This document shows, piece by piece, positions 37,051-46,349 of a stretch of 64,000 bases of DNA (positions are counted from its first letter, which is position 1; each line of letters starts with the position of its first letter). The position numbers and the translations under genes were made by a program. Origin of the DNA: Synechococcus sp. BL107. GTDB lineage: Bacteria > Cyanobacteriota > Cyanobacteriia > PCC-6307 > Cyanobiaceae. The notes under the pieces are model-generated. The model made no database searches and was not told the origin of the DNA. It saw only the letters and a list, made by a program, of their open reading frames with translations. The stretch is taken from contig NZ_DS022298.1 in the NCBI RefSeq assembly GCF_000153805.1, positions 2,221,035-2,285,034 of the forward strand, written 5' to 3'.

Positions 37051-38211
37051 TCAGTTTGCTTTGGGAGATATTGCGGCTGCACCGGCTGCGGGCTGCACTT
37101 GAACGGGCATTCCGTGCTTCAGATTGAGCAGATTGGTCGTCACCACCTTCTGATTGGGTTTCAACCCTTTGTTGATCGGGTAAAGATCATTTTCCAACTC
37201 ACCAACAACCACTGGGGTTTGAAGTGCGAATTGGGCATTTAGGGGAAGTTTCCCTGCTTTCGATGCCTTGTCCAAGCGTTCCAAATCGGCTTTTCCTGGA
37301 TTGGCCTTGAGCTCATCCAAGCTTCCCAGTCGAAACACAAAACTCTGTCCAGAGGTTTGTGTTACAGCGGCGAATGGAACAGACAGCTCCTGCTTGGCCT
37401 CAATTTGCACGCGGGTGCGCAAGCGCTGGCCATCGCGCAATGTGCCATCGGTGTTCGCAAACACAGCCTTCACCAACAGGCCCTGCGTCTGCGAGTTAAC
37501 CCGAGGATCAATGGATTGCACTTGACCGGTCGCAATCACGGCGTTCTTTCCTGGTGAACTCAGCAGAACTGGCTGTCCCAACGCCAGCCGTGAAGCAAAC
37601 ACAGCCGGAACTTCCACACGCGCTTCGAGCTCATTGTTTTGAACCAAACTGGTGAACACTTGCCCCTGCTGCAGCACATCACCAACCTTCGCTTTCACAT
37701 CCGCGACAGTTCCTGCAGACGGTGATTTGAGGTTGCTGTAACTCACATTGGCTTCCGTGGCCTTCACCCGTTCCAACGCCGAAAAATACTGTGTTCGATA
37801 GGTATCAAGCTGCTTCTGCGATGACGCTCCGACCCGAGCGAGGTAGTCATATCGCTCCCAATTGATCTTGGCTGTTTCAGCTTTCGCCCGCTCCTCAGCC
37901 AGCTGGGCTTGAAGCTGGGCTTGATCAAGAACCACCAACAATTGGCCAGGTTCAACCTCATCACCCTGGCGAATCTTTAATTCAAGAATCCGGCCAGCAG
38001 ACTGCGCAGCCAGTTCCACCAGATTGCTGGCTTCCAGGGTGCTCACCGTGTCCACTCCCTCAGTGAACTCAGCCATGCGCGTCGACACCGCCTGCACTTT
38101 TGGCGGGGGGGGTGCTGCAGGGCCCTCGGCTTTACAAGCCCCCACGGTGATCAAAGCGGCGATGGAAAAAATCAGTCGCTGCTGATGACGCACGATGTTC
38201 AAGTCTTTCAA
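37051..38211 (-). CDS. RND periplasmic adaptor (membrane fusion protein)
   Basis: A 386-residue adaptor that joins the RND pump to an outer-membrane channel. It has an N-terminal lipobox-like TVGAC, a lipoyl/biotinyl hairpin half (AQSAGRILELKIRQGDEVEPGQ), a coiled-coil hairpin rich in Ala, Glu and Lys, the second lipoyl half (LKSPSAGTVADVKAKVGDVL) and a beta barrel. ATG at 38211. First gene of adaptor-pump-small membrane protein; no TolC-like gene is in the window. Confidence 0.94.
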   Translation of the reverse strand: MKDLNIVRHQQRLIFSIAALITVGACKAEGPAAPPPPKVQAVSTRMAEFTEGVDTVSTLEASNLVELAAQSAGRILELKIRQGDEVEPGQLLVVLDQAQLQAQLAEERAKAETAKINWERYDYLARVGASSQKQLDTYRTQYFSALERVKATEANVSYSNLKSPSAGTVADVKAKVGDVLQQGQVFTSLVQNNELEARVEVPAVFASRLALGQPVLLSSPGKNAVIATGQVQSIDPRVNSQTQGLLVKAVFANTDGTLRDGQRLRTRVQIEAKQELSVPFAAVTQTSGQSFVFRLGSLDELKANPGKADLERLDKASKAGKLPLNAQFALQTPVVVGELENDLYPINKGLKPNQKVVTTNLLNLKHGMPVQVQPAAGAAAISPKAN

Positions 38212-38292
38212 CGGATTATGCAGGCTGTTGCAACAGATTGATCAAAACAACGCTGAAATCAAAAGACTGAAAAGATTAACGACTAAATCAAT

Positions 38293-38305
38293 GTCCGATT
38301 CGGAC
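38293..38305. promoter_or_regulatory. 13-bp palindrome upstream of the RND operon
   Basis: GTCCGA T TCGGAC, about 80 bases before the adaptor start and 75 before the RarA gene, in the divergent region. A possible repressor site; no regulator gene is adjacent. Confidence 0.4.
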
Positions 38306-38380
38306 CATCCACGTGATTCAGCGCGCCATTCTTAGGAAGATCACGTTGGTGACGCAAACACCCTTTTTATCAACACCTCT

Positions 38381-40561
38381 GTGGTGAATCAGGATCTTTT
38401 CGCCTTCCACGGAGAACAACAGCGGCGTCGGCTTGCACCACTGGCTGATCGCATGCGGCCACGCACCCTGGAAGAATTCGAGGGGCAGCAAGGAATCTTG
38501 GCGGAAGGTCGGCTCCTCCAACGCGCGATCAAAGCCGACAGGGTTGGCAATTTGATCTTGCATGGCCCACCTGGAGTGGGCAAAACAACCCTGGCCAGGA
38601 TTGTGGCGAACCACACCCGTGCTCATTTCAGCAATCTGAATGCAGTGCTCGCGGGGGTGAAGGATTTACGTGCCGAAGTGGACGCAGCACAACAGCGGCT
38701 TGAGCGGCACGGGCTGCGCACAATTTTGTTTATCGATGAAGTACATCGGTTCAACAGCGCCCAACAAGATGCCCTTCTGCCTTGGGTGGAAAACGGAACC
38801 GTCACCCTGATTGGAGCCACAACAGAAAACCCATTCTTCGAAGTGAACAAAGCCCTCGTGAGCCGTTCACGCCTGTTCCGGCTTTTGCCCTTGGAACCCA
38901 AAGACCTTCACCAGCTTCTGCAACGAGCACTCACAGACCAAGAACGGGGCTACGGCGAACGCTCTGTCGTGCTGGATACGGATGCTGCCAACCACCTCGT
39001 GGATGTTGCAGGAGGGGACGCCCGCAGCCTGCTGAATGCTCTCGAACTGGCGGTGGAAAGTTCAGAACCAGCGTCGGACGGCACGATCGCCATCAGCCTC
39101 ACCACGGCTGAGGAGTCGATCCAACAGCGGGCTGTTCTGTACGACAAACAGGGTGACGCCCACTACGACACCATCAGTGCCTTTATCAAGTCGTTGCGAG
39201 GCTCCGACGCCGATGCCGCTTTGTTTTGGCTGGCACGCATGGTGGAAGCCGGTGAAAATCCCCGATTCATTTTCCGGCGGATGTTGATCGCCGCTGGCGA
39301 AGACATCGGCCTGGCCGATCCCCAAGCGATGGTGGTGGTCGAAGCGTGCGCTGCGGCCTTTGAACGGGTCGGACTGCCAGAAGGCCTCTACCCCCTCGCA
39401 CAGGCCGCTCTGTACCTCGCCGGAACGGAAAAAAGCAACAGCATTTTGGGCTTCTTTGATGCCCTGAAGAGCGTCCGTGACGCCAACCGCCAGGACGTCC
39501 CCCCCCACCTACGCGATGCCAATCGAGACGGCGACGCCTTCGGAGATGGCGTGGGTTACCGCTATCCCCATGCCTATGCGGAACATTGGGTGGAGCAGCA
39601 ATACCTACCCACTGCGCTCCAAGGCGAAGTGTTTTGGCAGCCTGGGGCTCTGGGCTGGGAAGGAGAACGGCGCGAACGGATGGGTGCTCGCCGTGCAGCT
39701 CAGCTTGCCGCCGCCGCTGAGCTTGCGGCTGATCAACCACTTCTGCTCAGTAGTGGGCCCGACAGCCCTGGGTTAGAGCGCTGGATTCAGCGTCAACTCG
39801 GACAAGAAGGAGAACGGTTGCATCAGCTCCGCGAACGCCTCTGGGGAGGCGTCTCTTGGCAACGCCATGATCGCGTTTTAATCCTGGGAGCCCGGTCGCT
39901 GATCTGGGCCCTTGATCCCCTACGGGCCGTTCCGGAGGGAGGCGTCACCATGCTGTGCAACAGCACTGATGATTGCCACCGCATCGAGGCCCAAATTCAA
40001 CTGCTCGATCTCGAGCTTCGTCCCCAGCTTCTCCACGGAGGACTCGACGAGTTGCCGACGAGCCAGGCTTTCGAGTGGATCGGTGGTCGCTTCAGCACCA
40101 CCGATCTTCAACAGATGGATTGGTCTCTCCTAGGGCCCCAACTTCACGAACACTCCAATGACGAAACCACCCTTCGTCTCCTCACAACAAGGGCAGAAGC
40201 CGGACCAGCGGGAGCGCTAGTTCAAACCGGCAGCCGCCACGCTGAGCTTCAGACACTCCTTCAAAAAGAGCAGTTATGGCTGGCCGCACAAACACAACCC
40301 CATCACTATTTCGAAGCGGAAGGATGGCGTGGATCGCAAGACAGTTGGTTGGAAACCCTGAACCTTCCATGGGGGCCTGACTTGGCAGAGCGTTGGCTCG
40401 CAGAAGGCTCCCCATACCGCATCGCAATGGGAGCGATTGATCCGACGGATCTTGCCCTGCTTCGCCAACAACTTGAGGGCATCGGACGCAGCGGGTTGCG
40501 CCTGCCCATGCGGCATGAGCTCTTCATCGGACAGCGCAACGCGCCAATCGAAAAGGCATAA
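38381..40561 (+). CDS. rarA: RarA (MgsA) AAA+ ATPase fused to an uncharacterised C-terminal domain
   Basis: Residues 1-430 are a replication-associated recombination protein A: Walker A HGPPGVGKTT (61-70), Walker B ILFIDEVHRFN, sensor 1 GATTENPFFEVN, arginine finger region SRSRLF and the C-terminal helical part (EDIGLADP, LALAGTEKSN-like region). RarA acts at stalled forks with the clamp loader and SSB. The remaining 290 residues (from about LGWEGERRER) form a second domain known in cyanobacterial RarA fusions; segments such as HDRVLILGARSLIWALDPLR look like a Rossmann/methyltransferase-like fold but its activity is not known. Start GTG at 38381 or the adjacent GTG. Confidence 0.93.
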   Translation: MVNQDLFAFHGEQQRRRLAPLADRMRPRTLEEFEGQQGILAEGRLLQRAIKADRVGNLILHGPPGVGKTTLARIVANHTRAHFSNLNAVLAGVKDLRAEVDAAQQRLERHGLRTILFIDEVHRFNSAQQDALLPWVENGTVTLIGATTENPFFEVNKALVSRSRLFRLLPLEPKDLHQLLQRALTDQERGYGERSVVLDTDAANHLVDVAGGDARSLLNALELAVESSEPASDGTIAISLTTAEESIQQRAVLYDKQGDAHYDTISAFIKSLRGSDADAALFWLARMVEAGENPRFIFRRMLIAAGEDIGLADPQAMVVVEACAAAFERVGLPEGLYPLAQAALYLAGTEKSNSILGFFDALKSVRDANRQDVPPHLRDANRDGDAFGDGVGYRYPHAYAEHWVEQQYLPTALQGEVFWQPGALGWEGERRERMGARRAAQLAAAAELAADQPLLLSSGPDSPGLERWIQRQLGQEGERLHQLRERLWGGVSWQRHDRVLILGARSLIWALDPLRAVPEGGVTMLCNSTDDCHRIEAQIQLLDLELRPQLLHGGLDELPTSQAFEWIGGRFSTTDLQQMDWSLLGPQLHEHSNDETTLRLLTTRAEAGPAGALVQTGSRHAELQTLLQKEQLWLAAQTQPHHYFEAEGWRGSQDSWLETLNLPWGPDLAERWLAEGSPYRIAMGAIDPTDLALLRQQLEGIGRSGLRLPMRHELFIGQRNAPIEKA

Positions 40562-40586
40562 AAAAAGCCCCGGCAATGCCGGGGCT
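40559..40586 (-). terminator. Strong Rho-independent terminator
   Basis: AGCCCCGGC and GCCGGGGCT pair perfectly around AAT. The A-run before it on the plus strand is a T-run for the minus-strand gene that ends at 40611, so it terminates that gene; it may also stop rarA transcripts. Confidence 0.9.
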
Positions 40587-40610
40587 TGGACAACAAGGCT
40601 TATCGCCTGA

Positions 40611-41276
40611 TCACCAGAGGGGACGTGCTGGGGCAGGAGCCATGGTGCGAACGGGAGCTTCAGGCAGCTGTGAATTGGCCTGAACGCAAGCGGGCAGGAA
40701 CACATACCAAGAGAGCAAGGAAGTGCACTGGGCGTCGCCTTCGCACTTGTCGGGAGCACAGACGTTCTGGGCGCCGGTGTAGGTACCGCAGGTATCAGCC
40801 AGACGGAAGTCGACGGGCAGAGCAGCCATGATGCTGGCGGAAGAGATCTCGCCATCGATGGAGTCGGCGATGATCGCGGAACGAAGAGCCACCACGGCGG
40901 TCTTCTTCATGCGCCAGTAAGGGAAGTAAGACGCGGTCTGATCCTTGAGGAACTTGACACCATCGTCGGAATACAAGAAGCGCGACACCCCGATGATGTC
41001 GACGCTGTAGCTCTTGGTCATTCCTTCTTGAATTTCTTCGGCAGTCCAACCAGAGTTGTTGATGCCGGCATCAAGAGCGCGGTCGGTGACTTCGCCGGTT
41101 TCGAAGAATGTTTTGAATTCGCTGGAGGTGGTGGTCCAAACAGCACCACCGGTGTTCCAACGCACAGGGCGGCTGGTGCCGGCTTCAGCAGGGGCAGCCA
41201 GGGCGGCGAGAGATGCGCCAGCAAGGATGCCAGCGGCGAAACGAGTAAACACGGACGACAAATAAGGGGATGTCAT
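40611..41276 (-). CDS. Secreted DUF1400-like protein with Cys-rich tail
   Basis: A 221-residue exported protein. After a signal peptide (FAAGILAGASLAALAAPAEA) the mature region matches DUF1400: FETGEVTDRALDAGI, MTKSYSVDIIGVSRFLYSDD and IADSIDGEISSASIMAALPVD. In many cyanobacteria DUF1400 precedes an alpha/beta hydrolase; here there is none, and the C-terminus instead has five cysteines (DTCGTYTG, NVCAPDKCEG, AQCTS, PACVQ). ATG at 41276 is preferred to the upstream start. Function unknown. It has its own strong terminator. Confidence 0.85.
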   Translation of the reverse strand: MTSPYLSSVFTRFAAGILAGASLAALAAPAEAGTSRPVRWNTGGAVWTTTSSEFKTFFETGEVTDRALDAGINNSGWTAEEIQEGMTKSYSVDIIGVSRFLYSDDGVKFLKDQTASYFPYWRMKKTAVVALRSAIIADSIDGEISSASIMAALPVDFRLADTCGTYTGAQNVCAPDKCEGDAQCTSLLSWYVFLPACVQANSQLPEAPVRTMAPAPARPLW

Positions 41277-41504
41277 TAAAAAACTAGCCGTCGAGAGAAA
41301 AATCGCCAACAGTCTTCGGTCAGTTAGAGATTTGCTGCAGAACAAATGCCCCTAAACGCTGTACTGAACAGCACTTCGCTTGCAAATTATGCTCGATTTG
41401 TACCGCCGAACACTTGACTTCAGCCTTCAGGGCTTTGAGACCCTCGAACAGCAACGATTTGATAGGCCGTACGCTCGAATCCATCAATCAAATCTCAAAC
41501 TCCT

Positions 41505-41972
41505 GTGGCTCTTCAAGTTGGAGATCTAGCTCCAGATTTCACGCTCCCCGATCAAAACGGTGAATCTGTTCAGCTCTCCTCGCTGAAAGGTCAACGGGTG
41601 ATCCTTTATTTCTACCCAAAAGACGACACCCCAGGTTGCACGAAAGAAGCCTGCAATTTCAGGGATCGCTGGGGGCGCTTCGAAGACCACAACATCAAGG
41701 TGTTCGGCATCAGCAAAGACAACGCTGCTTCCCACACCAAGTTCATCAGCAAACACTCGCTCCCTTTCACGCTCCTAACGGACGAAGAACCCTGCGCTGT
41801 AGCCAGCCTGTACGACAGTTATGGCCTCAAAAAGTTCATGGGCCGCGAATACATGGGAATGATGCGCCACACCGTTGTGATCGATGCCGAGGGACGCATC
41901 GAGCGCCTTTATCTCAAGGTGAAGGCAGCAACAATGGCCGACGCTCTTCTAAGCGACCTCGGACTCGATTAA
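41505..41972 (+). CDS. bcp: Peroxiredoxin of the BCP/PrxQ type
   Basis: Thioredoxin-dependent thiol peroxidase, 155 residues. The peroxidatic Cys lies in YPKDDTPGCTKEACNFRD, with the second Cys five residues later (CTKEAC) as resolving cysteine, typical of PrxQ/BCP. GTG at 41505 gives MALQVGDLAPDF. It overlaps the coaX stop by four bases tail to tail. It fits redox supply by the FtrC-thioredoxin route. Confidence 0.95.
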   Translation: MALQVGDLAPDFTLPDQNGESVQLSSLKGQRVILYFYPKDDTPGCTKEACNFRDRWGRFEDHNIKVFGISKDNAASHTKFISKHSLPFTLLTDEEPCAVASLYDSYGLKKFMGREYMGMMRHTVVIDAEGRIERLYLKVKAATMADALLSDLGLD

Positions 41973-42667
41973 CCCGACGCGTCCATTAAGTCGAACAAGC
42001 CCCGCAGCTGCAACTCCGGATCCAGTTGCAGCTGCGGAGACGAGCTCCGCAGTTCTGTTGCGAGGAGCTCTGCATCGCCGCCACAGAGCCAAAGCATTCC
42101 ACCGCAGGCTTTCTGCGCATCCCGAACCACGCTGACCATCGCCTGAAGGACACCACGACGCATCGCCGCCACGGTGTCTTTTGGAAAGGGTTCTTGTCCA
42201 GGAGCAGCAAAAACCATCTCAGGCAAAGCCTCTGTCCCTTTCGTCATCGCCAGTAGCTGAAGCCTGTAGCCAGGGATGAGCTGACCACCGACAAACTCTC
42301 CGCCTGGCGACAGCACCGTGATGCTCAACACCGTGCCGGCATCGACCAGCAGCAGTCCGGAACTGAGATCCAACGACAAAGCCAAACTGCGGGTCCATCC
42401 AGCCCAGGCACCAATCGCCCGATCCACCCCCAACCAAGGGGGACAACCAGCCAGGGGAACATTCCGGAGCGTGATGCGTCGTTCCAATGCAGCTGATGTC
42501 AACTGCGCTGGAACGGGTCCGACTGCCGCCCATCCCCCCAGCTCCCCGTCAAGACGAGCTAGATCTGGCGAGCCATGGTGAAAGTGCATCCCGCAAGCGT
42601 CCCGTTCTCCCCAGTGCCATCGGCTATTGCCGATAAGTAACACCCGCTTGCAGTGTTGGGATGTCAA
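41969..42667 (-). CDS. coaX: Type III pantothenate kinase (CoaX)
   Basis: First step of coenzyme A synthesis. About 232 residues with the ASKHA features of CoaX: LIGNSRWHWGE at the start, LLLVDAGTVLSITVLS (phosphate and metal loop) and GGQLIPGYRLQLLAM. The frame is open far upstream inside cysH, but TTG at 42667, three bases past the cysH stop, or GTG at 42643 are the realistic starts. It follows cysH directly, so the two are probably co-transcribed. Confidence 0.88.
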   Translation of the reverse strand: MTSQHCKRVLLIGNSRWHWGERDACGMHFHHGSPDLARLDGELGGWAAVGPVPAQLTSAALERRITLRNVPLAGCPPWLGVDRAIGAWAGWTRSLALSLDLSSGLLLVDAGTVLSITVLSPGGEFVGGQLIPGYRLQLLAMTKGTEALPEMVFAAPGQEPFPKDTVAAMRRGVLQAMVSVVRDAQKACGGMLWLCGGDAELLATELRSSSPQLQLDPELQLRGLFDLMDASG

Positions 42668-42669
42668 CG

Positions 42670-43503
42670 TCAGATGCCTTCTCCCAAGAGTCCCTCCACC
42701 TCCTCCTGAGGCAGGTGAATGCCACATTCCTGCTTTAAGCCTCCGAAACGCGTATCCCGACCGTTGAGATCCCCACCATCCGGACCACTGGAATGCCAAT
42801 CACCCACGGTGGAATAGCCCTGATCGAATAAGGGATGCTGGGGCAAATCGTTGTCGTTCATGTAATAAAAAACATCCTTTTTGGTCCAATCCAGAACCGG
42901 TCTGAGCGAGAGCCTGTCTCGAATTGGATCCAACGTCGTCATTGAGCGGCGGTGATCCGTCTGCCCTCGCCTAACCCCACTGGCCCAACACTGGATATCA
43001 AGCTGAGCCAACGATTCTTCCAACGGATCCACTTTGCGAATCCGGTGATAGAGCTCCAAATCAGCCACCGCGCCGGTTTCCCAGAGGCGACCATGCAGGG
43101 CTTCCATCCGAGCTGGTGACATCACACTTTGTGCCACAACCAGACGAATATCGAGTAAGCCCATGAGCTGCTCGACATAGGTATAGGTCTCTGCAGGGAG
43201 ATAACCGGTATCGACCCAAATCACCGGGACCGCCTTCCCCCCCGGCAACTGGCTCAACATGTGCAACAGCACCGACGACTGGATACCGAAGCTGGTGGTA
43301 AGCGCAAACTGCTCACCAAACGTTTGATGCGCCCAGGCCAAGCGGTCCTGAGGACCCAAACCGCCCAAGACCGAGCGGTTCTGCTGCAGCCATTCAGACC
43401 GCAGATCAGCCTGCTGGGCCGCCTCGACCTCCGCCGACGTGCGCACCATTCCGTCAGAACCCTCCGTCATCAGGCCATCCTCCCCTGTCGCCGGTTCTGA
43501 CAC
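42670..43503 (-). CDS. cysH: Phosphoadenylyl-sulfate reductase (CysH)
   Basis: Reduces PAPS (or APS) to sulfite in sulfate assimilation. The 277 residues have the PP-loop-like TTSFGIQSSV (69-78), VDTGYLPAETYTYVEQL, GVRRGQTDHRR and the catalytic C-terminal KQECGIHLPQ. The extra CC pairs of the Fe-S-containing APS reductase type are not seen, so this is the thioredoxin-dependent PAPS type. GTG at 43503. Divergent from the NDH-2 gene across 33 bases. Confidence 0.95.
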   Translation of the reverse strand: MSEPATGEDGLMTEGSDGMVRTSAEVEAAQQADLRSEWLQQNRSVLGGLGPQDRLAWAHQTFGEQFALTTSFGIQSSVLLHMLSQLPGGKAVPVIWVDTGYLPAETYTYVEQLMGLLDIRLVVAQSVMSPARMEALHGRLWETGAVADLELYHRIRKVDPLEESLAQLDIQCWASGVRRGQTDHRRSMTTLDPIRDRLSLRPVLDWTKKDVFYYMNDNDLPQHPLFDQGYSTVGDWHSSGPDGGDLNGRDTRFGGLKQECGIHLPQEEVEGLLGEGI

Positions 43504-43536
43504 TTTGCCTATCGTTGAACAAAGCTCGATTCGACC

Positions 43537-44685
43537 ATGACATCACCAACGTCTTCGGCGAATGCCGTGGTGATTGTCGGAGGCGGTTTTGGTGGGTGGT
43601 TTGCGGCTCTTGCGATTCAAAGACGTTTGCCTCACTGCCATGTGGTGCTAATCGAACCCCGGAAAGAGTTTCTGTTTCAACCATTGCTCTATGAACTGCT
43701 CAGCCATGAGCTGCAGGAGTGGGAAGTGGCTCCTCAGTACAGCCAATTGGTGAGCCACAACGGCATTTGTTGGTTGCAAGACGAGGTGTTGAGCATCGAT
43801 CGTTCGAATCACACCCTGCAAACACGTTCTGGGGAGCGCATCCCCTGGAGGCAATTGGTGATTGCCACGGGATCACAACCCAACGATTTCGGCATTCCTG
43901 GCGTGAAGGAACACAGCCGTGGATTCCGCAACCTCAGCGATGTTCGAGAGCTGCGTCAACGCATCCAGGATTTGGTCCACCAGAGACGGGCCGATGCAGC
44001 ACTCGCCATTGTTGGCGCAGGACCGACCGGAGTGGAACTGTCCTGCAAGCTGGCAGATCTTCTGAACGGCACCGCCAGGATTCATCTCATTGAAAAAGGG
44101 GACAGCATCCTTCCCAATAGTTCGGCTTTCAATCGAGAACGAGCCAGTGCTGCCCTGGAACGAAAAGACGTCTGTCTCCATCTGAATACGGACGTCGCGA
44201 GAGTTGAAGCCGATCGGGTGGTGTTCGCCAAAGGAGAGGAGATCGAGCACCAGGGTTTGATCTGGACAGCAGGCAGTCAGGTCAATCTGCCGTCTGTTCA
44301 GCCCCTCCCTAAATCGCATCGAGGTCGCCTAACCATCAACGCTGATCTGCGACTCCAAGACAGTTGTGATGTCTTCGCAATTGGGGATATTGCCAGCAAC
44401 GGCGATCACCCAGCCCCAGCGAATGCTCAAGTTGCGATGCAGCAGGGAGAAGCCGTGGGTGATGCCATCGCTGCTTTGCAAGCTGGGGAAGAGCCTCAAA
44501 CCTTCGAATTCCAGGATCGAGGAGAAATGCTCAGCCTCGGCATCGGAGACGCCACCTTGACTGGACTGGGAATCACCCTCGCAGGCCCGCTCGCCTTTCA
44601 ACTTCGCCGAGCGACCTACCTCACCCGTATGCCTGGCCTCTCCGTTGGGGTTCGCTCCGCCGGTGCCTGGTTGCTGAACCGTTGA
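43537..44685 (+). CDS. Type II NADH dehydrogenase (NDH-2)
   Basis: A single-polypeptide flavoprotein that passes electrons from NAD(P)H to quinone without pumping protons. The 382 residues have an FAD-binding GGGFGG (15-20), FLFQPLLYELLS, a second dinucleotide fold GAGPTGVELSCKL, and SCDVFAIGDIAS. C-terminus ends LSVGVRSAGAWLLNR. First of a tight plus-strand run; the stop overlaps the hflX start. Confidence 0.93.
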   Translation: MTSPTSSANAVVIVGGGFGGWFAALAIQRRLPHCHVVLIEPRKEFLFQPLLYELLSHELQEWEVAPQYSQLVSHNGICWLQDEVLSIDRSNHTLQTRSGERIPWRQLVIATGSQPNDFGIPGVKEHSRGFRNLSDVRELRQRIQDLVHQRRADAALAIVGAGPTGVELSCKLADLLNGTARIHLIEKGDSILPNSSAFNRERASAALERKDVCLHLNTDVARVEADRVVFAKGEEIEHQGLIWTAGSQVNLPSVQPLPKSHRGRLTINADLRLQDSCDVFAIGDIASNGDHPAPANAQVAMQQGEAVGDAIAALQAGEEPQTFEFQDRGEMLSLGIGDATLTGLGITLAGPLAFQLRRATYLTRMPGLSVGVRSAGAWLLNR

Positions 44686-46349
44686 AACAAGCCCATCTCG
44701 GTGGCCGCACCAAAGGCCTGCGTCGCAGCCAGGAACGTCAGCTCGATCGCCTCAGTCAACGCCGCCATCCAGAGGACGGGCTTGAGCTGCTCACCCTGGA
44801 ACGACTGAGTGAGCTTGTGTTGGAACTCAAAACCCCACTGCACCTGATCATTGATGGACGGGGCCTTTGCCGACTCCTGTGGCTCGGACCCCTCTCGGGC
44901 AACGACTCCCCCCTGAACCATCTACCCCAAGCCCCCCGTCGCCAAAGCGGCGGTTGGCGACTGGTGAGCTGCCCTTTTTGTCGAGACGGCTTGAATGCAG
45001 ACCCAGCCGATGCTGTTGTGGCTTTGGACATCGCACCCCGGCAGTGGTTGCGCTTTGCCCCAAAACCCGGCGCCGATGGAATCCGAACAGCCGAACTCCT
45101 GTACCCGGATTCCAATGAATCGGATGGTTGGTACCACCAAGAAACAGGAGACCTGCGGGACCTTTGCGAACGCGAGTTAGACGACGAGCGCTCCCAACCC
45201 ATCGCCCAAGCAGCTCAGGGGATGGAGCGCGTGCTCTTACTCACACTGATCGGCCAAGATTCGTCTGAAAGCGAACGTGAACTGGCGGAACTAGAGGGTC
45301 TGGTTCGCAGTGCCGGTGGTCAACCTGTCGCTGTGATGAGCCAAAAAAGCGGCAGCACGAATCCCCAAACCCTCTGGGGGAAAGGGAAACTCCAAGAGGC
45401 CGCCCTCGAGGTCCGGCGAAACGGTGCTTCGCTGGTGATCACCGATCGTGAGCTCACTCCGGTTCAAGCGCGCAACATCGAGCGCCTTGTGAATTGCCCG
45501 GTTTCAGATCGCAGCGAGCTCATCCTCGACATCTTTGCCCAAAGGGCAGGCAGTGCGGCAGGTCGTCTTCAGGTGGAACTAGCCCAATTGCGTTATCGAC
45601 TCCCGAGGCTCCTAGGCCGCGGCCAAAGCATGTCCCGGCAAGGGGGCGGCATTGGAACCCGCGGTCCTGGAGAAACCCAACTGGAAAAAGACCGTCGAGC
45701 GATCAGTCGAAGAATTGAACGACTTCTGCGGGATCAACAGCAATTGCAAGCCCATCGCAGCCGTCTTCGCGATCAACGTCGTGGCTTGCCACGCGTTGCA
45801 TTGGTTGGTTACACCAACGCCGGAAAATCCAGTCTGCTTAATGCCCTCTGCGGACAACGGGAAAGCGATCGCGTCTTGGCAGAAAACAAATTGTTCGCCA
45901 CGCTCGATCCCACGACCCGAAAACTCGATCTACCTCGCCCTGGAGAACGCCCCCAACGCATGTTGATCACCGACACGGTGGGATTCATCCGCGACCTACC
46001 CAAACCTTTGGTGGAAGCCTTTCGCGCCACCCTCGAAGAAGCCCTGGATGCCGATTTGTTGCTCATCGTTGTTGACCTTGCCGATCCAGATTGGATTAGT
46101 CAGCTCAGCACCGTGCATCGCTTGCTTGATTCCTTGGGGAGTTCAGCCCTTCGTCGTGTGGTGGCCAATCAAATCGACCGCTGCGACCTCGAAGCGATTC
46201 ACTCCATTCGCGACCAGGAACCCGATGCACTGTTTCTCTCCGCTGTCCGGGGGGATGGCCTACAGGGCCTTCAAGACTGGCTGCGCAGGCAATTTTTTGA
46301 TTCCGATGCAGAATCCACAGCGATGACGACAAACGATCTGGCGCAATGA
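44682..46349 (+). CDS. hflX: Ribosome-associated GTPase HflX
   Basis: A 555-residue GTPase that splits or rescues stalled ribosomes. HflX N-terminal domain with SGGQPVAVMSQKSGSTNP and TVSDRSELILDIFAQRA-type segment, then the coil GIGTRGPGETQLEKDRR and the G domain: G1 GYTNAGKSS (376-384), G3 DTVGFIRDLP, and NQIDRCD at the G4 place, where the second position is Gln rather than Lys. An N-terminal extension of about 170 residues precedes the standard domain. TTG at 44682 overlaps the NDH-2 stop; its own stop overlaps the next gene by four bases. Confidence 0.92.
   Translation: MKQAHLGGRTKGLRRSQERQLDRLSQRRHPEDGLELLTLERLSELVLELKTPLHLIIDGRGLCRLLWLGPLSGNDSPLNHLPQAPRRQSGGWRLVSCPFCRDGLNADPADAVVALDIAPRQWLRFAPKPGADGIRTAELLYPDSNESDGWYHQETGDLRDLCERELDDERSQPIAQAAQGMERVLLLTLIGQDSSESERELAELEGLVRSAGGQPVAVMSQKSGSTNPQTLWGKGKLQEAALEVRRNGASLVITDRELTPVQARNIERLVNCPVSDRSELILDIFAQRAGSAAGRLQVELAQLRYRLPRLLGRGQSMSRQGGGIGTRGPGETQLEKDRRAISRRIERLLRDQQQLQAHRSRLRDQRRGLPRVALVGYTNAGKSSLLNALCGQRESDRVLAENKLFATLDPTTRKLDLPRPGERPQRMLITDTVGFIRDLPKPLVEAFRATLEEALDADLLLIVVDLADPDWISQLSTVHRLLDSLGSSALRRVVANQIDRCDLEAIHSIRDQEPDALFLSAVRGDGLQGLQDWLRRQFFDSDAESTAMTTNDLAQ

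Noticed and set aside
41277..41504. Short inverted repeat GCTGT/ACAGC as a LexA box
   Set aside because: It lacks the cyanobacterial LexA consensus and short repeats like this are common by chance.
45808..46230. NQID instead of NKxD in HflX as loss of GTPase function
   Set aside because: Gln at the second position is tolerated in several HflX proteins and all other G motifs are intact.
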